A stretch of 6,830 nucleotides of DNA from Planctomycetota bacterium (GCA_019347795.1 JAHWKS010000300.1:1-6830), one strand, 5' to 3'; positions 1 through 6,687 are shown, counted from the stretch's first letter. The notes: generated by a model not told the origin, from the letters alone. Numbers and translations are program-made.

Positions 1-6
1 GGCGGA

Positions 7-198
7 TTATTCCCACTTGGTGTAGCAGATGTCGTGGAAGTTGGACGTCCCCGCCGCGCCGCCGCCGCCGGTGTGGAACGAGCCGGAGTTGGACATGCCC
101 CAACTCCACGCCAGGACGTCCATTTCCTTCTTGTGCTTGGAGTCCTGCGACTCACCATCAATCTCCCCCTCGATGTTGAGAAACATGTCGACGGCCAT
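7..198 (-). CDS. hcp: Hcp tube protein, N-terminal part only (stops after 63 codons)
   Basis: Hcp forms the hexameric rings that stack into the T6SS inner tube and carry effectors out of the cell. The N-terminus is typical of the family: MAVDMFLNIEG, then GESQDSKHKKEMDVLAWSWG (residues 15-34) and a glycine-rich stretch GGGGAAG (44-50), followed by DICYTKWE. The start ATG at 198 has an AAAGGA ribosome binding site 8 nt upstream. The gene follows tssC by 86 nt in the same direction, the usual place for hcp in a tssA-B-C operon. It is odd in being short: Hcp proteins are normally about 140-170 residues, and here a TAA at 7-9 ends the frame just where the conserved Thr-Lys...Asp-Lys-Ser-Ser-Pro region should continue. 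The family call is secure. Whether this is a nonsense mutation, an indel, a sequencing error or a real short form cannot be decided, because only six bases lie beyond the stop. Confidence 0.88.
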   Translation of the reverse strand: MAVDMFLNIEGEIDGESQDSKHKKEMDVLAWSWGMSNSGSFHTGGGGAAGTSNFHDICYTKWE

Positions 199-206
199 AA
201 ACTACG

Positions 207-212
207 TCCTTT
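207..212 (-). promoter_or_regulatory. Ribosome binding site of hcp
   Basis: AAAGGA on the minus strand lies 8 nt before the ATG at 198. It supports that start and indicates that hcp is translated independently of tssC. Confidence 0.6.
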
Positions 213-284
213 CAAAGTGGTGCAAACGGGAACAACGCCGAAACAACGATGCGCCGCGGCCCGACCGGCGATCCGCGAATCGCG

Positions 285-1787
285 CTATCCGCCCTTGGCC
301 GACGGAAGCTTGGAAACCAAACGCAACGAAACCGTCAATCCTTCCAACTGGTAGTGCGGACGAAGGTAGAACTTCGAGGTGTAATAGCCGGGGTTGCCCT
401 CGACCTCCTCGACCACCACCTCCGCCGCCGCCAACGGCTTGCGGGCCTTGGCCTCTTCGCTGGACGTGCCGGGGTTGCCGTCCACAAACTGGATGATCCA
501 ATCGTTCAGCCAGCGCTGCATGTCGGACCGCTCCTTAAACGAGCCGACCTTATCGCGGACGATGCACTTGAGGTAGTGCGCAAACCGGCACGTGGCGAAC
601 AGGTAGGGGAGCCGGGCGCCCAGATTCGCGTTGGCCGTGGCGTCCGGATCATCGTATTCGACGGGCTTGTTGAGCGACTGGGCGCCGATGAAGGCGGCGA
701 AGTCGGAGTTCTTCCGGTGGACCAGCGGCATGAAGCCGTTCTTGGCCAACTCCGCCTCGCGGCGGTCGCTGATGGCGATCTCCGTGGGGCACTTCATGTC
801 CACGCCGCCGTCGTCGGTCGGGAAGGTGTGCGTCGGCAAACCTTCGACCGCCCCGCCCGACTCGATGCCGCGGATGCGCGAGCACCAGCCGTACATCTTG
901 AAGGAGCGGTTGATGTTGGTGGCCATCGCATAGGCGGCGTTGGCCCACACGTACTTGCCGTGGTCGGCGCCGCCGGTCTCTTCCTCGAAATCGAACGCCT
1001 CCACCGGGTTGGTCCGGGCGCCGTAAGGCTGCCGCGCCAAAAACCGGGGCATGGCCAGACCGATGTACTTCGAGTCATCCGACTCACGTAGCGACCGCCA
1101 TCCCGCGTACTCGGGGCTTTGGAAGATCTTCGTCAGATCGCGCGGGTTGGCCAGCTCCTGCCAACTGTCCATCAGCAGAAGCTTGGGATCGCTTCCCGCG
1201 ATGAAGGGCGCATGGCAGGCGGAGGCGACCTTGCCGATCTCGCTCAGAAGCTCTACGTCGGGCGGGCTGTGGTCGAAGTAGTAGTCCCCCACGAGGCAGC
1301 CGTAGGGCTCGCCGCCGAACTGGCCGTACTCCTCTTCGTACAACTTCTTGAAGACCGGGCTTTGGTCCCAAGCCGTGCCCTTGTACTTCTTGAGGGTCTT
1401 GGCCAGGTCCTTCTTGGAGATGTTCATCACGCGGATTTTCAACATCTCGTCCGTTTCGGTGTTGTTCACTAGGTGGTGCAGCCCGCGCCACGCCCCCTCC
1501 AGCGCCTGAAACTCGGGATGGTGGAGGATCTCGTTAACCTGCTCGCCGAGCTTTTTATCGATCGCGGCGATGATGGCGTCGATGGTCTGGGTCACGTCGT
1601 CCGCCACGACGACCGCGCTTTCCAGCGCTTGCTGGGCGAGGGTTTTGACCGCCTTTTCAACCGCCTCGCGGGCGCGATCGGTCTTGGGCTTGAACTCTTT
1701 CTGCAGGAGCGAGGAAAAATCGCCCGCCTCAAGAGTCGTCGCTTCGCCTTGTGCTTGGGCTTGTTCGACAGGGTTCGTATCAGCCAT
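285..1787 (-). CDS. tssC: TssC, large subunit of the T6SS contractile sheath (VipB/ImpD family)
   Basis: TssC pairs with TssB to build the cytoplasmic sheath around the Hcp tube; contraction drives the tube and spike outward. The 500-residue product matches the usual family length of about 490-500. Family segments run in order: LEGAWRGLHHLVNNTETDE (97-114), VGDYYFDHSPPDVELLSEIG (166-185), the segment around FLARQPYGA (249-257), NRSFKMYGWCSRIRGIESGG (293-312), GLPTHTFPTDDGG (316-328), CPTEIAISDRRE (333-344) and RLPYLFATCRFAHYLKCIVR (392-411). The tail YYTSKFYLRPHYQLEGLTVS (468-487) is the highly conserved TssC ending. The ATG at 1787 has a strong GGAGGAG site 7 nt upstream, and only 4 nt separate it from the tssB stop, so the two subunits are probably made together. 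No frameshift or missing segment is visible. Long open frames on the opposite strand here are GC-driven shadows. Confidence 0.97.
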   Translation of the reverse strand: MADTNPVEQAQAQGEATTLEAGDFSSLLQKEFKPKTDRAREAVEKAVKTLAQQALESAVVVADDVTQTIDAIIAAIDKKLGEQVNEILHHPEFQALEGAWRGLHHLVNNTETDEMLKIRVMNISKKDLAKTLKKYKGTAWDQSPVFKKLYEEEYGQFGGEPYGCLVGDYYFDHSPPDVELLSEIGKVASACHAPFIAGSDPKLLLMDSWQELANPRDLTKIFQSPEYAGWRSLRESDDSKYIGLAMPRFLARQPYGARTNPVEAFDFEEETGGADHGKYVWANAAYAMATNINRSFKMYGWCSRIRGIESGGAVEGLPTHTFPTDDGGVDMKCPTEIAISDRREAELAKNGFMPLVHRKNSDFAAFIGAQSLNKPVEYDDPDATANANLGARLPYLFATCRFAHYLKCIVRDKVGSFKERSDMQRWLNDWIIQFVDGNPGTSSEEAKARKPLAAAEVVVEEVEGNPGYYTSKFYLRPHYQLEGLTVSLRLVSKLPSAKGG

Positions 1788-1791
1788 GGTC

Positions 1792-2319
1792 TTACTCCTC
1801 CGAGGTGGTGGTCGAATCTGCGGTTTCCGGTTTCGGCGCGGCCGCCAGCGACTGCAGCAGCGCCGGGTCTTTCAGCACCTTGGCGATCAAGTCCTCGGCG
1901 CCGCTCTTTCCATCCATGTAGGTCATCAAGTTAGAGAGCTGAGTGCGGGCCTCCAGCAGCTTGCGAAGCGGCTCGATCCGCTGCGCGAGGGCCGCGGGCG
2001 AGAAGTCGTCCATGCTCTCGAACGTGATGTCCACGCTGATGTTCCCTTCGCCGGTCAAGGTGTTGGGAACCTGGAACGCCGCCCGGGGCTTCATCGCCTT
2101 GAGGCGATCGTCGAAGTTATCGACGTCGAACTCCAGAAACTTCCGGTCGGCCACGGGGGCCAGCGGCTCGGCGGGCTTGCCTGAGAGGTCCGACATGACC
2201 CCCATCACAAAGGGAAGCTGGACCTTTTTCTCCGCGCCGTAGACCTCGACGTCGTATTCGATCTGGACGCGCGGGGCGCGGTTCCGCGCGATGAACTTTT
2301 GGCTGCTTTCTTTCGCCAT
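1792..2319 (-). CDS. tssB: TssB, small subunit of the T6SS contractile sheath (VipA/ImpC family)
   Basis: TssB is the small sheath protein that interlocks with TssC to form the contractile sheath. At 175 residues it has the usual family length. Hallmarks are the basic start QKFIARNRAPRVQIEYDVE (7-25), the segment LPFVMGVMSDLSGKP (35-49), then DRKFLEFDVDNFDDRLKAMK (58-77) and a C-terminal segment LRKLLEARTQLSNLMTYMDG (118-137). The last 15 residues are Thr/Ser/Glu-rich and probably flexible. The ATG at 2319 has AAGGGAG 6 nt upstream. The gene lies 53 nt after tssA and 4 nt before tssC, and its final Glu-Glu codons double as the tssC ribosome binding site. Nothing looks degraded. Confidence 0.97.
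   Translation of the reverse strand: MAKESSQKFIARNRAPRVQIEYDVEVYGAEKKVQLPFVMGVMSDLSGKPAEPLAPVADRKFLEFDVDNFDDRLKAMKPRAAFQVPNTLTGEGNISVDITFESMDDFSPAALAQRIEPLRKLLEARTQLSNLMTYMDGKSGAEDLIAKVLKDPALLQSLAAAPKPETADSTTTSEE
1795..1801 (-). promoter_or_regulatory. Strong ribosome binding site of tssC, inside the 3' end of tssB
   Basis: GGAGGAG on the minus strand ends 7 nt before the tssC ATG at 1787 and encodes the last residues of TssB, just before its TAA stop. Such an overlap usually couples translation of two genes, which fits subunits needed in equal amounts. Confidence 0.75.
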
Positions 2320-2325
2320 GGCACG

Positions 2326-2332
2326 CTCCCTT
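2326..2332 (-). promoter_or_regulatory. Ribosome binding site of tssB
   Basis: AAGGGAG on the minus strand lies 6 nt before the tssB ATG at 2319 and fixes that start. Confidence 0.65.
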
Positions 2333-2372
2333 CAACAGAGGTTGGGTCGAACCGCCGGTGCGGCTCGGGAAA

Positions 2373-3419
2373 TTACTGGTAGCCTTCCTCGCCGTTCTCG
2401 TCGGCGCCTCCGATCGCCACGGCCTGACCGAGCGCGTCGGGCGCCAAGTCGCGAATGATCTCCAGAAAGCTCTTGGTTGCCAGCCGCTTGGCCCGCCGAA
2501 TCAAGAGCGGCAGAGGACTGGACGGCTCGTGGCGCTCGTAATACTCGCAGACCTTGTCTAAGGCCCGGATTACGTCCTCGCGGGAATGGATCTCGCCGGT
2601 CAGCCGCTGCGCCGCCGGCGCCGCGCCGTTCTCGCCGCCCCCCTCCGCCTCCTCGGCGGCCGTCTCTTCGACACCCACGCCGCGACGCAGGAGGTGTTCG
2701 CTGACGATCTGCAAGCACGGCTGGAGCATGTTCACCAGGTCGTCCAAATTGGGCGCGTTGGTGACGCCGACCTGCTCGGTGATTGTCGTCTCGATCGCTT
2801 TAACGTGCTCGAGTGCTTCGGTCAGGGCAGCGCCGGTGGCGCTCAACTCGTCCAATTCGCAATCGGTGAAAGCGGCCTCGATCGTAGCCGTCGTAGGCGG
2901 CTCGACCCCCTCGGGCGCCGGCGCCTCTCCGGATGCGATTTGCACGTCCCGCAGCGAAAAGCGACCCACCACCCGCGAGCTGACCAGCGGCGCTTCGCGC
3001 ACCGCACGCAAAGTCGTGTCAGCGTCGCAGAGCGTGACGATCGTGTTCACCCGCATCGTGGGGTCGTTATCGTCTTCGGGATCGAGCCGCGGATGGACCG
3101 GCTCCCAATACTGCTCGACAAACGCCCGCAACAGCGCCAAGCCGTCGCGAAAGCCGGAGAAGCCCTCCGTCATCAGCGAGGCCCGCGCGTAGTAGACGGC
3201 AATGCGGAGGTCTTTGCTGCGGGTAAGTAGCTCGGCGGCTTGTTTCCTCACCGCGCGCCAGTCCGGCTCCTGGGCTTCGACCACCTGGTCGCCCATCTGC
3301 TGCTCGGGCTTGCCGGCAGCCGCGCGCTCCATCTCGCCGAAGGCCGGATCATATTCCAGGTCCTCGCCGCACGGCGCCTCATAAGAAATCGGCGCAAGTA
3401 GATCCTCGACCTGGCTCAC
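2373..3419 (-). CDS. tssA: TssA, T6SS assembly organiser with ImpA N-terminal domain
   Basis: TssA proteins act at the baseplate or the sheath end and organise tube and sheath assembly. Counted from the GTG at 3419 the product has 348 residues. The N-terminal ImpA-type domain shows LLAPISYEAPCGEDLEYDP (7-25), EPDWRAVRKQAAELLTRSKD (51-70) and LRIAVYYARASLMTEGFSGF (71-90), then YWEPVHPRLDPEDDNDP (104-120). A low-complexity Glu/Gly/Ala linker (about 250-270) leads to a short C-terminal domain with SREDVIRALDKVCEYYERHE (279-298), SPLPLLIRRAKRL (301-313) and SFLEIIRDLAPDAL (317-330). This is the short C-terminal type rather than the long dodecamer-forming extension. GTG at 3419 was chosen because AAGGTGG lies 7 nt upstream and family members begin close to this point. 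A TTG at 3458 would add 13 residues but has no such site. tssB follows 53 nt later. Confidence 0.95.
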   Translation of the reverse strand: MSQVEDLLAPISYEAPCGEDLEYDPAFGEMERAAAGKPEQQMGDQVVEAQEPDWRAVRKQAAELLTRSKDLRIAVYYARASLMTEGFSGFRDGLALLRAFVEQYWEPVHPRLDPEDDNDPTMRVNTIVTLCDADTTLRAVREAPLVSSRVVGRFSLRDVQIASGEAPAPEGVEPPTTATIEAAFTDCELDELSATGAALTEALEHVKAIETTITEQVGVTNAPNLDDLVNMLQPCLQIVSEHLLRRGVGVEETAAEEAEGGGENGAAPAAQRLTGEIHSREDVIRALDKVCEYYERHEPSSPLPLLIRRAKRLATKSFLEIIRDLAPDALGQAVAIGGADENGEEGYQ

Positions 3420-3426
3420 AGCGCAC

Positions 3427-3433
3427 CCACCTT
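3427..3433 (-). promoter_or_regulatory. Ribosome binding site that decides the tssA start
   Basis: AAGGTGG on the minus strand, one mismatch from AAGGAGG, lies 7 nt before the GTG at 3419. The competing in-frame TTG at 3458 has no comparable site, so GTG is preferred. Confidence 0.65.
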
Positions 3434-3516
3434 GACGGCCAGCAACGCAGAACTGCAACGTTTGCGACGGCTATCTAACGAACCGATGAATTCGATCGTT
3501 GCTGCTGCGACGGCGA

Positions 3517-3545
3517 ATTATACCGGTCCCGCGGGGGCCGCGAAA
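3517..3545 (-). promoter_or_regulatory. Candidate promoter of the tssA-tssB-tssC-hcp operon
   Basis: On the minus strand a perfect TATAAT (3517-3522) stands out in GC-rich surroundings. The hexamer 17 bp upstream, TTTCGC (3540-3545), is a poor -35 box, matching only two of six positions. Transcription would begin near 3510 and leave a leader of about 90 nt before the tssA GTG. The position between an inverted repeat and an operon start is what a promoter would need. The weak -35 suggests an activator, or the match is chance. Confidence 0.42.
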
Positions 3546-3552
3546 GCGCCGG

Positions 3553-3579
3553 GCGGAAAAATTCACAAAGTTTTTCCGC
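3553..3579 (-). terminator. Perfect 9-bp inverted repeat after the envelope gene, possible terminator
   Basis: Arms GCGGAAAAA (3553-3561) and TTTTTCCGC (3571-3579) are perfect inverted repeats around a 9-nt loop. The repeat begins at the base directly after the TGA stop of the envelope-protein gene. Read on the minus strand it folds into a hairpin whose 3' arm carries five T, but no free T-tract follows, so it is not a textbook intrinsic terminator. It may end or protect the upstream transcript, or be an operator close to the tssA promoter. The hairpin is certain as a sequence feature; its role is inferred. Confidence 0.5.
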
Positions 3580-5019
3580 TCAATAGATCCACCGCAATTC
3601 CACCCGCAACATCCGGTCCCACCAGCCGACCGACCCCAGCTCGATGCCGCTGGCCACGCCCAATTCCACGATGCCCATGTCGCACCCAGTGTCGCCGACG
3701 ATCCGCAGCCCGGGATGGAGGTTGTAAACGTTCTCGCCGTCGATATCGACCGCCGCCAAGGGCGGGAACACCGCTCGCTGGCCGTCGAGGAATGACAGCT
3801 CAATGAATTCCAGCGTCGGAATGATGGCAAACGTATCGTGCTCGTAAAGCACCCGGCTGGCGCCGAGTCCCCAGCGGAGGATCTGTCCCGAGTGCTCGGG
3901 ATGTCCACCGACGGCAAACCAGTACTTCACCTCGGCGTGCAGATACGTCGCCGGGTCCACGCGATACCGCAGCAGGATGCCCGGCTCCAACGACACATGC
4001 CCGGTGCTCAATCCTTTCGAGACGGCGCCGGTCTTCACGTGCGTGCTCATGATCTGCGTGATCTGCCAGTGGCTTCCATCGTAGAGCCGCAACTTGGTCG
4101 TCGTGGTCAGATCGCTCAGCCCCGCCGTGTTGGCGTTGTTTACCGGATCGAGCACGCGGATGGGGACATGCGTCGTGAGCGAAAATATCTCCGTGCCCGT
4201 CTCCCAGGCGAAGGCGAAGTCCTGGTACGTCACCGACGGCTCGGGCGCGGGCGGCCCCATGCCGGCCGACAAGTTCGACGGCCTGGCCCAGAACGCCTCC
4301 GCCCGGTCGGGAAATTCGAGATCGTAAACCGCATCGAACCGCATGCGGTACATGCGCTGGGGCTGCGTCACATCGATGAAGAACGGCGCGAACTCCACAC
4401 GCTCGATCCCGAAGCCCGCGTCGGGATACGGATTGATCTCCTTGGGAAAGAGAAACGACAGCGGCCCGCACCGCTCGCACGACTTCTGACGGATGTGCTG
4501 CAACAATCCGCGAAATTCCGGTTCGGCCGTGGCGCTCCAGGCGTCCTCTTCCCACGGGGGAAAGACGGCGTCGTCGGTCAGGATCTCTCCCTCGTATATT
4601 TCGGCGGGAATGCTGGGCGGCGGCAGTTCCCCGTCCACGACGCCCGGCGGCGGGGCGATCCATTCCATCCCCGGCTGCGGCTCGAGGTAAACCAGTCCCT
4701 CGGTCGGCGGAATGAAGACATCCGTCGGCATCCCGACGTCGCCCGCAATTCGCGTCGGCCGCCGCAGCATCGGCCGATCTCCGAAGGAAGTCCCGAGGCG
4801 CGGCTCGATCACCACGCTCCCTTCTTCATTCGTGCTTACCTGCGGCAGCCGCACGAGAATCTGGCGAGGCTGCGAGGAAAAGGCTGAATAGGTCGGCGGC
4901 GGCGTCCCTCCCCCAACCGGCTGCCCCAGCGCCACAACGCACGCGAGCAGCCATGCGCCGACGGCGACGATCCCGCTCGCCCTGGCGCATGTGCGAATTG
5001 CCCGAGGTGCATTCAGCAT
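3580..5019 (-). CDS. Predicted exported envelope protein with beta-barrel-like C-terminal half
   Basis: Not a recognised T6SS core component. The 479-residue product starts with a likely signal sequence: basic residues, a hydrophobic core GIVAVGAWLLACVVA (16-30) and a plausible cleavage site after ALG (30-32). The segment LLAC (24-27) also resembles a lipobox, so a lipoprotein is a second possibility. Residues 33-170 are rich in proline and glycine with acidic patches and look extended. A Cys-X-X-Cys (181-184) follows. From about 205 to the end the chain alternates polar and hydrophobic residues, contains AGLSDLTTTTKLRLYDG (299-315) and ends in VELRWIY, with a terminal aromatic residue as in outer-membrane barrels. 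The Gly-Leu-x-Asp-Leu...Lys pattern recalls the barrel family named after the MetA phenol pathway. It may be a channel or surface protein; a T6SS role is conjecture from position alone. The ATG at 5019 lacks a clear ribosome binding site. Confidence 0.72.
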   Translation of the reverse strand: MLNAPRAIRTCARASGIVAVGAWLLACVVALGQPVGGGTPPPTYSAFSSQPRQILVRLPQVSTNEEGSVVIEPRLGTSFGDRPMLRRPTRIAGDVGMPTDVFIPPTEGLVYLEPQPGMEWIAPPPGVVDGELPPPSIPAEIYEGEILTDDAVFPPWEEDAWSATAEPEFRGLLQHIRQKSCERCGPLSFLFPKEINPYPDAGFGIERVEFAPFFIDVTQPQRMYRMRFDAVYDLEFPDRAEAFWARPSNLSAGMGPPAPEPSVTYQDFAFAWETGTEIFSLTTHVPIRVLDPVNNANTAGLSDLTTTTKLRLYDGSHWQITQIMSTHVKTGAVSKGLSTGHVSLEPGILLRYRVDPATYLHAEVKYWFAVGGHPEHSGQILRWGLGASRVLYEHDTFAIIPTLEFIELSFLDGQRAVFPPLAAVDIDGENVYNLHPGLRIVGDTGCDMGIVELGVASGIELGSVGWWDRMLRVELRWIY

Positions 5020-5206
5020 GAAAGGCGAACGCCGGGACGTGCAGACAGACCGTGAGACAATGCTACTTCATCATTTCTATCGGACGTTGCGATTACGCCG
5101 ATTGAGCGGGACAGGGAAAGAATGCCGACCGTTTGCGGCAACCCCCGCTCTCTGGTAGAGTTGCGTCCGCGCCTGGTTTACTGAATTGACGGGAACTCGA
5201 CTGTCT
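5020..5206. promoter_or_regulatory. Divergent control region between the two T6SS arms
   Basis: These 187 bp separate the envelope gene (leftward) from tssK (rightward) and must carry promoters for both unless the arms are transcribed from elsewhere. A candidate for tssK is listed separately. For the leftward gene I found no convincing -35/-10 pair; the part around 5060-5095 is the most AT-rich and is the likeliest place. I saw no GG-N10-GC element of the sigma-54 type and no long inverted repeat. Confidence 0.5.
5133..5161 (+). promoter_or_regulatory. Candidate sigma-70-type promoter of tssK
   Basis: TTGCGG (5133-5138) and TAGAGT (5156-5161) are 17 bp apart, and TGG directly before the second hexamer gives an extended -10 (TGnTAGAGT). 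The hexamers match consensus at three and four of six positions. The predicted start near 5168 would leave a leader of about 40 nt before the tssK ATG at 5207. This is a plausible but weak match. Confidence 0.35.
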
Positions 5207-6667
5207 ATGCGCAACCCCCCGGTCCATTGGCAAGAGGGTCTGTTTCTGCGGCCGCACCATTTTCAGGTCGCCGAGCGGCATTGGATGGAGGCCGCGCAGA
5301 CTTCGCAGCAGTGGGACCTTCCTTATCATTATGGGCTGCACGCGATCGAGTTCAGCCGCGAGGCGTTGGCGAACCATCAGTTCCAGGTCCATCGCCTGCA
5401 CGCCCGAATGCGGGACGGGACACTGGTGTCGCTGGAGGCGGGACAGGAGCCGGACCGCCTGGACCTGAAAGAGTCGATCGAGCAGGCCGCCAGCGCCTCG
5501 GCCGACTTGGAAGAGGCGTTCGTCAAGCAGCCCGTCGTGCGGGTTTACCTGGCCGTTCCGAAGCTGAAGCTGGGCCGCGCCAACGTCCATGCGGGCGACG
5601 GCGAGGCCCGTTTCGCCGAAGCGACCACCACGGTTCCCGACGAGAGCGGCGGAGGCAACGAGCAGGAGATCCAGGTCCGGCGCCTCAACGCAAAGCTCCT
5701 CCTGTCCACGCAGGACCTTTCCGGATACGAGGTGCTGCCCGTCGCCCAGATCAAGCGCGCCAGCGAGGGGGAAGCCCGGCCGCAGATCGATCAGGAATAC
5801 ATTCCGCCGGTGTTGTCGATCGATGCCTGGCCTGGCCTGGGAAGGGACATCGTCCGTGCGGTGTACGACATCCTGGGGAAGAAGATCGAGGTGCTCAGTC
5901 ATCAAGTCAGCGATCGGGCCATCGGCTTCGCGGCCGCGGACGCCGGCGACGTGAACCGCATGCTGATGCTGGCGGAGCTGAACGCGGCCTACGCCGCGCT
6001 GGCGGTGATCGCATTCGCCCAGGGCGTTCACCCGCTGGTCGCGTACACCGAGCTGTGCCGCGTGGTCGGCCAACTGAGCATTTTCTCCGAGGAGCGCCGG
6101 CCGGAGGACATCCCGCCCTACGACCATGAGGATCTGGCTCGTATCTTCCGGTTGATCCGGGACCGCATCGAGCGGCTCATCAACACTGTTCGCGACTACG
6201 AATACGAGCAACGGTTCTTCGCCGGCGCCGGGATGGGACTGCAGGTGACGCTCGAGCCGAAGTGGTTCAACTCCAACTGGCAGTGGTACATCGGCGTGAA
6301 CAAAGGAGATCTGACGCAGCAGGATTGCCGCGAGCTGCTCTCGCCGGGCTACCTGGACTGGAAGCTGGGGAGCAGCCGGCAGGTGGAGATCCTGTTCAAG
6401 CACCGGGCCGAGGGGCTGCGGTTGTCTCCGCTGGACCGGCCGGTGCGGGCGTTGCCGGCGCGTCCCGACTGGATGTTCTACGAAGTTCCCCGAGACGGCG
6501 CCGCTTGGCGGGACGTGCAGGAAACGCAAACTCTGGCTATTCGCCTGCGAGACTCGCTCATTGCCAACTTGGATCGGCTGCAAGGCGAGCGGCGCCTAGT
6601 TGTCTCCGCCCGGGGCCGAACCGTGGAGCTGCAATTCGCCCTCTTCGCCGTGCCGACGCGGCTTTAG
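5207..6667 (+). CDS. tssK: TssK, T6SS baseplate to membrane-complex adaptor
   Basis: TssK is the trimeric baseplate protein that connects the TssE-F-G wedges to the cytoplasmic parts of TssL and TssM. The 486-residue product begins with the family signature VHWQEGLFLRPHHFQ (6-20). Residues 1 to about 180 should form the baseplate-facing shoulder, including VRVYLAVPKLKLG (111-123) and EYIPPVLSIDAWPGLG (197-212) just after it. About 210-330 is helical (RDIVRAVYDILGKKIEVLS, 213-231, and the Ala/Leu-rich 253-273). The rest is the head domain that binds the membrane complex, with PKWFNSNWQWYIGVN (351-365) and a tail ending LFAVPTRL. The ATG at 5207 is preferred because the signature starts there; a TTG at 5186 would add seven residues. 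No strong ribosome binding site precedes either. tssL follows 20 nt after the stop. The length is somewhat above the approximately 445 residues of proteobacterial TssK. Confidence 0.96.
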   Translation: MRNPPVHWQEGLFLRPHHFQVAERHWMEAAQTSQQWDLPYHYGLHAIEFSREALANHQFQVHRLHARMRDGTLVSLEAGQEPDRLDLKESIEQAASASADLEEAFVKQPVVRVYLAVPKLKLGRANVHAGDGEARFAEATTTVPDESGGGNEQEIQVRRLNAKLLLSTQDLSGYEVLPVAQIKRASEGEARPQIDQEYIPPVLSIDAWPGLGRDIVRAVYDILGKKIEVLSHQVSDRAIGFAAADAGDVNRMLMLAELNAAYAALAVIAFAQGVHPLVAYTELCRVVGQLSIFSEERRPEDIPPYDHEDLARIFRLIRDRIERLINTVRDYEYEQRFFAGAGMGLQVTLEPKWFNSNWQWYIGVNKGDLTQQDCRELLSPGYLDWKLGSSRQVEILFKHRAEGLRLSPLDRPVRALPARPDWMFYEVPRDGAAWRDVQETQTLAIRLRDSLIANLDRLQGERRLVVSARGRTVELQFALFAVPTRL

Positions 6668-6687
6668 CATCTCATACCGCAATTCGC

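Noticed and set aside
44..75. CCG/GCC triplet repeat
   Set aside because: It encodes the Gly/Ala-rich loop that Hcp proteins have at this point, so it is explained by the protein and GC-rich codon use rather than being an independent repeat.
199..284. Small palindromes between tssC and hcp, such as CGCGATTCGCG
   Set aside because: Arms of about five bases without a T-tract are too short to call a terminator, and such matches are frequent in GC-rich DNA.
249..1091. 280-codon open frame on the plus strand opposite tssC
   Set aside because: It is antisense to the conserved C-terminal half of TssC, rich in Arg, Val, Gly and Ala, with no recognisable domain. Long antisense frames are expected at this GC content.
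3420..3458. 13-residue N-terminal extension of TssA from a TTG at 3458
   Set aside because: No ribosome binding site precedes the TTG, and the extension does not resemble a TssA start. The GTG at 3419 has AAGGTGG at the right distance.
3838..4887. 349-codon open frame on the plus strand opposite the envelope gene
   Set aside because: The minus-strand frame has a signal peptide and a barrel-like pattern with an aromatic end, while this one is Arg/His-rich with no coherent features, so it is treated as a shadow.
5093..6583. 496-codon open frame on the minus strand opposite tssK
   Set aside because: It lies antisense to an unmistakable TssK, has no family resemblance I can see, and its Arg/Pro/Gln/Val-rich composition is typical of reading GC-rich coding DNA on the wrong strand.
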